A DNA stretch of 64,000 nt, taken from Aquabacter sp965279295 (GTDB lineage: Bacteria; Pseudomonadota; Alphaproteobacteria; Rhizobiales; Xanthobacteraceae). Shown in pieces: positions 60,570 to 64,000 of the stretch. How positions within the stretch are numbered: the stretch's first letter is position 1; every line of letters begins with the position of its first letter. A program made the position numbers and the translations under genes. The notes beneath the pieces were generated by a model. That model saw nothing but the letters and a program-made list of their open reading frames with translations, was not told the DNA's origin and did no database searches. The stretch is taken from NCBI GenBank assembly GCA_965279295.1, contig CBDIHQ010000008.1. One strand, written 5' to 3'.

Positions 60570-60803
60570 ATGACCGCCACCACTACAGAACCCCGCAAGA
60601 GCCTCTCCACCTCCGAGCGTCAGCGGCAGATGGATGAATCCGTGAAGCAGGCGATGGCGCTTTACCAGCGCGACGGCGACGCAATGCGTGCCAATACGGC
60701 CCGGCTCAAGGCCCTTCGCGAAGCCCACGAAGCCGCCGCCGCCGCCGAGAAGGCCGCCGCTGCTCCCGTGAAGAAGGTCCGCAAGACCGCCAAAGCAAGC
60801 TGA
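60570..60803 (+). CDS. Small conserved hypothetical protein (77 aa)
   Basis: The protein is MTATTTEPRKSLSTSERQRQ followed by a helix with QAMALYQRDGDAMRANTARL, then an Ala/Lys tail (AAAEKAAAAPVKKVRKTAKA). It resembles small Rhizobiales proteins with a charged helical body and a histone H1-like basic Lys/Ala end, suggesting possible nucleic acid contact, but no function is known. The open frame extends upstream to 60390; ATG 60570 is chosen because homology-like sequence starts there. GGAAAAG precedes it. Confidence 0.7.
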   Translation: MTATTTEPRKSLSTSERQRQMDESVKQAMALYQRDGDAMRANTARLKALREAHEAAAAAEKAAAAPVKKVRKTAKAS

Positions 60804-60917
60804 ATCGAGATCTGAGCGCCTCAGGGATCCGTTTAGGTATGAGCACGCCCGCGCTTCCCTTAGGCGCGACGGCGCACTAATCCTCGTGGAGCTTTCCTTT
60901 TCCCGGCGCGCTGCACC

Positions 60918-62309
60918 ATGATTCCCGTTTCAACCTTCGCAAACCGCTCCGTCGCCGTGTTCGGGCTTGGCGGTTCGGGGCTCGCCACCGCGCAGGCGCT
61001 GATGGCTGGCGGTGCATTGGTCGTCGCTTTCGACGATGGTGAGAAGGGCCGCACCAGCGCGTTGGAGGCGGGCATTCCCGTCGGCGACCTGCGCGATCTC
61101 GACTGGAGCGATGTTGCTGCCCTGGTGCTTTCGCCCGGTGTGCCGCTCACACATCCCGCGCCCCATTGGTCGGTGAAGCTGGCGCAGGCCAATGGCGTGC
61201 CCGTGATCGGCGATATCGAACTGTTCTGCCGCGAGCGGCGCGCCCATGCGCGCCATTCCCCGTTTGTCGCAATCACAGGCACCAACGGGAAAAGCACCAC
61301 CACCGCGCTAATTTCCCATCTGTTGCAGAAGGGCGGGCGCGACGTGCAGATGGGCGGCAATATCGGCACCGCCATGCTCTCGCTCGCTCCGCCGGCTGGC
61401 CGGCGGGTCCATGTTGTGGAGTGCTCATCCTACCAGATCGACCTTGCCCCCAGCCTCGACCCCTCGGTCGGCGTGCACCTCAACCTGACGCCTGACCATC
61501 TCGACCGGCACGGCTCGATGGATGGCTATGCCGCGGTAAAGGAGCAATTGATCGCCGGCGTCGAGTCGGGCGGTACGGCCGTGGTGGGCGTGGATGACGA
61601 CTATTCCATCGCCATCGCCGAGCGCGCCGAACGCATCGGCACCCATGTGGTGCGGATCTCGGCGACGCGTCCGCTTGCCGACGGCGTCTGGCGCGATGGC
61701 GATGCCATTGTGTTGAGCGAGGGTGGAGAGGAGCGGTTCCGCCTGCCCTTGACCGGCATCGCCGCGCTGCGGGGCGCGCACAATGCGCAGAACGCCGCTG
61801 CGGCGTTCGCCGCCGCCCGCGCCATCGGCCTGTCGCCCGAGGTGATCGCAGTGGGCATCCGCAGCTTCCCCGGCCTCGCCCACCGCATGGAGCAGGTGGG
61901 GACGCGCGAGGGCGTGATCTTCATCAATGACAGCAAGGCGACCAACGCCGACGCCACGGAGCGGGCGTTGCTGAGTTTCTCGGACATCTTCTGGATTGCC
62001 GGCGGCAAGCCGAAGGAAGGTGGCATCGCCCCCCTGGCGCCGCTGTTTCCCAAGGTGCGCAAGGCCTATCTGATCGGCGCGGCCGCCGAGGATTTTTCCC
62101 GCACGCTGGGCGAAGAGGTGCCGCACGAAATATCAGGCACGCTGGAGGTCGCCGTTGCGGCCGCAGCACGGGACGCGCGGGCGGCCGGCCTCTCCCAGGC
62201 TGTGGTCCTGCTCTCGCCGGCCTGCGCCTCGTTCGATCAGTTCGCGAATTTCGAGGTCCGGGGCGATGCCTTCCGCGATCTCGTGCGGGCGCTGCCGGGC
62301 GTGGTCTGA
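60918..62309 (+). CDS. murD: UDP-MurNAc-L-Ala--D-Glu ligase MurD
   Basis: The 463-residue Mur ligase adds D-Glu to UDP-MurNAc-L-Ala. Visible features: an N-terminal Rossmann FGLGGSGLATAQAL, LSPGVPLTHP, the ATP loop ITGTNGKSTTTALI near 120, SSYQIDLAP, NLTPDHLDRHGSMDGYA, NDSKATNADATERAL near 339 and GGKPKEGG. It is separated from mraY by 2.75 kb of unrelated genes and is not followed by ftsW or murG in this window. Confidence 0.95.
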   Translation: MIPVSTFANRSVAVFGLGGSGLATAQALMAGGALVVAFDDGEKGRTSALEAGIPVGDLRDLDWSDVAALVLSPGVPLTHPAPHWSVKLAQANGVPVIGDIELFCRERRAHARHSPFVAITGTNGKSTTTALISHLLQKGGRDVQMGGNIGTAMLSLAPPAGRRVHVVECSSYQIDLAPSLDPSVGVHLNLTPDHLDRHGSMDGYAAVKEQLIAGVESGGTAVVGVDDDYSIAIAERAERIGTHVVRISATRPLADGVWRDGDAIVLSEGGEERFRLPLTGIAALRGAHNAQNAAAAFAAARAIGLSPEVIAVGIRSFPGLAHRMEQVGTREGVIFINDSKATNADATERALLSFSDIFWIAGGKPKEGGIAPLAPLFPKVRKAYLIGAAAEDFSRTLGEEVPHEISGTLEVAVAAAARDARAAGLSQAVVLLSPACASFDQFANFEVRGDAFRDLVRALPGVV

Positions 62310-62325
62310 GGGCCGTCGTCTAGAC

Positions 62326-63000
62326 TTAAGGCGCGGGTAGCTTCTGGTACGTGTTCTTCAGCTCGTCCTGCACCACCGTGGCCTTGCCGGTCGCCTTCAA
62401 AAACAGGTCCTGCGCCAGGGTTTCCACGGCATAGCTCCACCCTGCGGGTAGTTTCAGGCGAGCGCCGAGCGTCGGCAGGTCCGTGTAGGTCAGGCTCTTG
62501 TCCACGAACGCGGCATAGGCCTGCATCACATAGACGGCGCCGTTCGGGGCGGTCAGGCGGAAGGTCGGCTTGCCAGCGTCGAACTGATAGACGGTTTCGC
62601 GGTCGATGACGTGTTCCGTATAGGGTGCGTTGTCGGTCTGGCCGGGGGAGAGCTTCACCTCGGCCCGGCTCTCGAACGTTAGGCCATTCAATTCCACCAT
62701 CACGCCCTTGGCCGTGGCGCCGGAGGGGATGATGCGGTCCATGAGAAAATAGCGCGGGCCGTTCATCAGCACGGCCACCGCGCCGAACTGCTTGCGCACC
62801 TCGGCCTCCGATATCCCGTCCCATTCCTTCTGCGGGCAGTCGTTGTAGCCGATGGTGTTGAACACCAGAGTCTTGAGCCCGCCGATCCCGAGGGTGATTG
62901 GGAGGATCTCGCAATAGCGTTTATTGCGAAGCTCCTGATGGCCCTGTGCGAGAGCCGCGGCCGGCAGCAGCGCGAGCAACAGCGCGAAAACCCGTTTCAT
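62326..63000 (-). CDS. Secreted hypothetical protein with RYCEIL motif
   Basis: The 224-residue protein has a Sec signal peptide (MKRVFALLLALLPAAALAQ) and a short conserved-looking NKRYCEILPITLG. Two Cys residues (RYCEI, YNDCPQKEW) could form a disulphide. The middle section, with AVLMNGPRYFLMDRII and a GVMVELNGLTFESRAEVK strand run, suggests a beta-rich periplasmic domain. Related proteins starting ELRNxRYCEIL occur in many proteobacteria, but I know of no assigned role. It is convergent with murD (16 bp gap) and divergent from the HAD gene. Confidence 0.72.
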   Translation of the reverse strand: MKRVFALLLALLPAAALAQGHQELRNKRYCEILPITLGIGGLKTLVFNTIGYNDCPQKEWDGISEAEVRKQFGAVAVLMNGPRYFLMDRIIPSGATAKGVMVELNGLTFESRAEVKLSPGQTDNAPYTEHVIDRETVYQFDAGKPTFRLTAPNGAVYVMQAYAAFVDKSLTYTDLPTLGARLKLPAGWSYAVETLAQDLFLKATGKATVVQDELKNTYQKLPAP

Positions 63001-63214
63001 GCCCATCCCCTCGGCCAGCGTTACCGGCAAAGCTTACGTCCGGCCGCAGCATGCGGAAAGGGTCCGCACCCTTAGAGGCAAAAAACGCCAGTGGGGCGAC
63101 TGGGGTGGCTGGCGAGACGGGGACCGCTTGGCCGATGTCGTTCCATGTGTCGCTGGCCTTGTTCCCGCCGTCGCGCCGTGGCACCTCCTCGCGCAGCGTT
63201 GAGAGGAGCCGGCG

Positions 63215-64000
63215 ATGGTGGATCAGATGAGCGTCGAACTGGTGGCCCCGCGCCGGGTGTCCGGCCTGTCCGAACTGGCCGGCGATTACGACCTCATCCT
63301 GTGCGACGTCTGGGGTGTCATCCACAACGGCATCGCCGCCTTTCCGGCCGCCTGCGCCGCCCTGAGCAAGGCGCGGGCGCAGGGGGTGAGTGTGGTGCTG
63401 GTCTCCAATGCCCCACGCCCATCCGCGTTCATCATCACCATGCTGCGGAACCTGGGCGTGCCGGCGAGCGCCTATGATGCGGTGGTCACGTCAGGCGATG
63501 TCACCCGCTCGCTTCTGGCAAGCAGGGCCGGCGCCCGCATCTTCCACCTCGGGCCGCCGCGCGACCTCGGCACGTTCGACGATATCGACGTGGTGAAGAC
63601 CGATATCGCCAATGCCGAGTTGGTGGTCTGCACCGGCCTTCTGGACGACGAAGTGGAGACGCCGGCCGATTATGCGAATTGGCTGGCGGAGGTGAAGGCG
63701 CGCGGCCTGCCCTTCATCTGCGCCAATCCCGACATCGTGGTGGAGCGCGGCTCACGACTGATCTATTGCGCCGGCGCCATTGCGCGGGCGTATGAGGAGA
63801 TCGGCGGGGAAACCATTTATTGCGGCAAGCCCTACCGGCCGGTCTACGAGGTGGCGCTGGCACGGGCCGCCGCCCTGCGCCCGCAAGGCGTAGGCGAGGG
63901 TCGCGTCCTGTGCATCGGCGATGCGCTGCGCACCGACATCATCGGCGCGACCGGGGCCGGCTTTGACAGCCTGTTTATCGCCAGCGGCATCCATGCCGAG
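63215..64000 (+). CDS. HAD-superfamily class IIA hydrolase (TIGR01459-like), cut by window edge
   Basis: The first 262 codons are present. HAD motif I appears as LILCDVWGVIHNG near residue 25, with the Asp nucleophile in a DVWGV form as in the NagD-like TIGR01459 family. VSNAPRP is motif II, a YCGKPYRPVYEVAL segment supplies the motif III Lys, and GDALRTDIIGATGAG is motif IV. Substrate is unknown. ATG 63215 is preceded by GAGGAG. In Rhizobiales this gene often precedes ribF; the window ends before the next gene. Confidence 0.9.
   Translation, partial: MVDQMSVELVAPRRVSGLSELAGDYDLILCDVWGVIHNGIAAFPAACAALSKARAQGVSVVLVSNAPRPSAFIITMLRNLGVPASAYDAVVTSGDVTRSLLASRAGARIFHLGPPRDLGTFDDIDVVKTDIANAELVVCTGLLDDEVETPADYANWLAEVKARGLPFICANPDIVVERGSRLIYCAGAIARAYEEIGGETIYCGKPYRPVYEVALARAAALRPQGVGEGRVLCIGDALRTDIIGATGAGFDSLFIASGIHAE

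Noticed and set aside
1..64000. CRISPR arrays, tRNA genes, complete insertion sequences, integrases or prophage genes
   Set aside because: I looked for short regularly spaced repeats, tRNA-like cloverleafs with CCA ends and transposase motifs and saw none, although a by-eye scan could miss a single tRNA.

Overview
The window reads as chromosomal DNA of a GC-rich alphaproteobacterium of the order Hyphomicrobiales (Rhizobiales). Family Xanthobacteraceae is a plausible but unproven placement. Support comes from the gene sets and orders (mitofilin-like gene plus hemY, cytochrome c plus pheA, nudC-HIT-dnaX-ybaB, mraZ-to-mraY), the strong codon GC bias and several small Rhizobiales-type proteins. 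I see no rRNA, tRNA, CRISPR array, phage or complete IS element. The one structured RNA gene is RNase P RNA.

Layout. 0-7 kb: the end of a mitofilin-like gene, hemY, an SRAP protein, thiE, malate synthase and two low-complexity proteins. 7-15 kb (minus): PdeM endonuclease, an Old Yellow Enzyme, a diguanylate cyclase behind a 25-bp perfect inverted repeat, an asparagine-type permease, the ligase-associated Lhr helicase and a MarR regulator. 15-25 kb: a creatininase-fold enzyme, then a minus-strand peptide ABC importer operon yejA-yejA-yejB-yejE-[vapB-vapC]-yejF-nudix. The toxin-antitoxin pair sits inside the operon and vapC is coupled to yejF by an ATGA overlap. 25-31 kb: PHB-depolymerase-type esterase, ribbon-helix-helix protein, cytochrome c, prephenate dehydratase, and an NCS2 permease with a possible C-terminal ATPase-like domain. 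31-35 kb: nudC, a HIT protein, dnaX and ybaB. Five single-base indels, nearly all in C/G runs, break nudC, HIT and dnaX. Since dnaX is essential, sequence error is the leading explanation. 35-39 kb: SDR/HxlR, truncated haemoglobin/HPP-CBS, then recR, which is displaced from ybaB. 39-43 kb: a metal-flavoured group with a DUF2946-like protein, a TonB receptor, ferritin and a probable Nramp remnant. 43-50 kb: ligA, an orphan tri-haem cytochrome, rnpB, an amidase and a TerB-DnaJ protein.

49.7-62.3 kb is the division and cell wall (dcw) cluster: mraZ-rsmH-ftsL-ftsI-murE-murF-mraY, preceded by four perfectly phased MraZ boxes. It is interrupted after mraY by a metal-site-less CDF protein, cspA and two small genes, resumes with murD, and stops there. 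ftsW and murG are not in the window. The end holds a secreted protein of unknown function and a HAD-IIA hydrolase cut by the window edge.

The best leads for new biology are the vapBC pair wired into the yej operon, the truncated haemoglobin/HPP-CBS pair, the NCS2 fusion, the membrane-rich N-terminal extension of FtsI and the degenerate CDF protein inside the dcw cluster.
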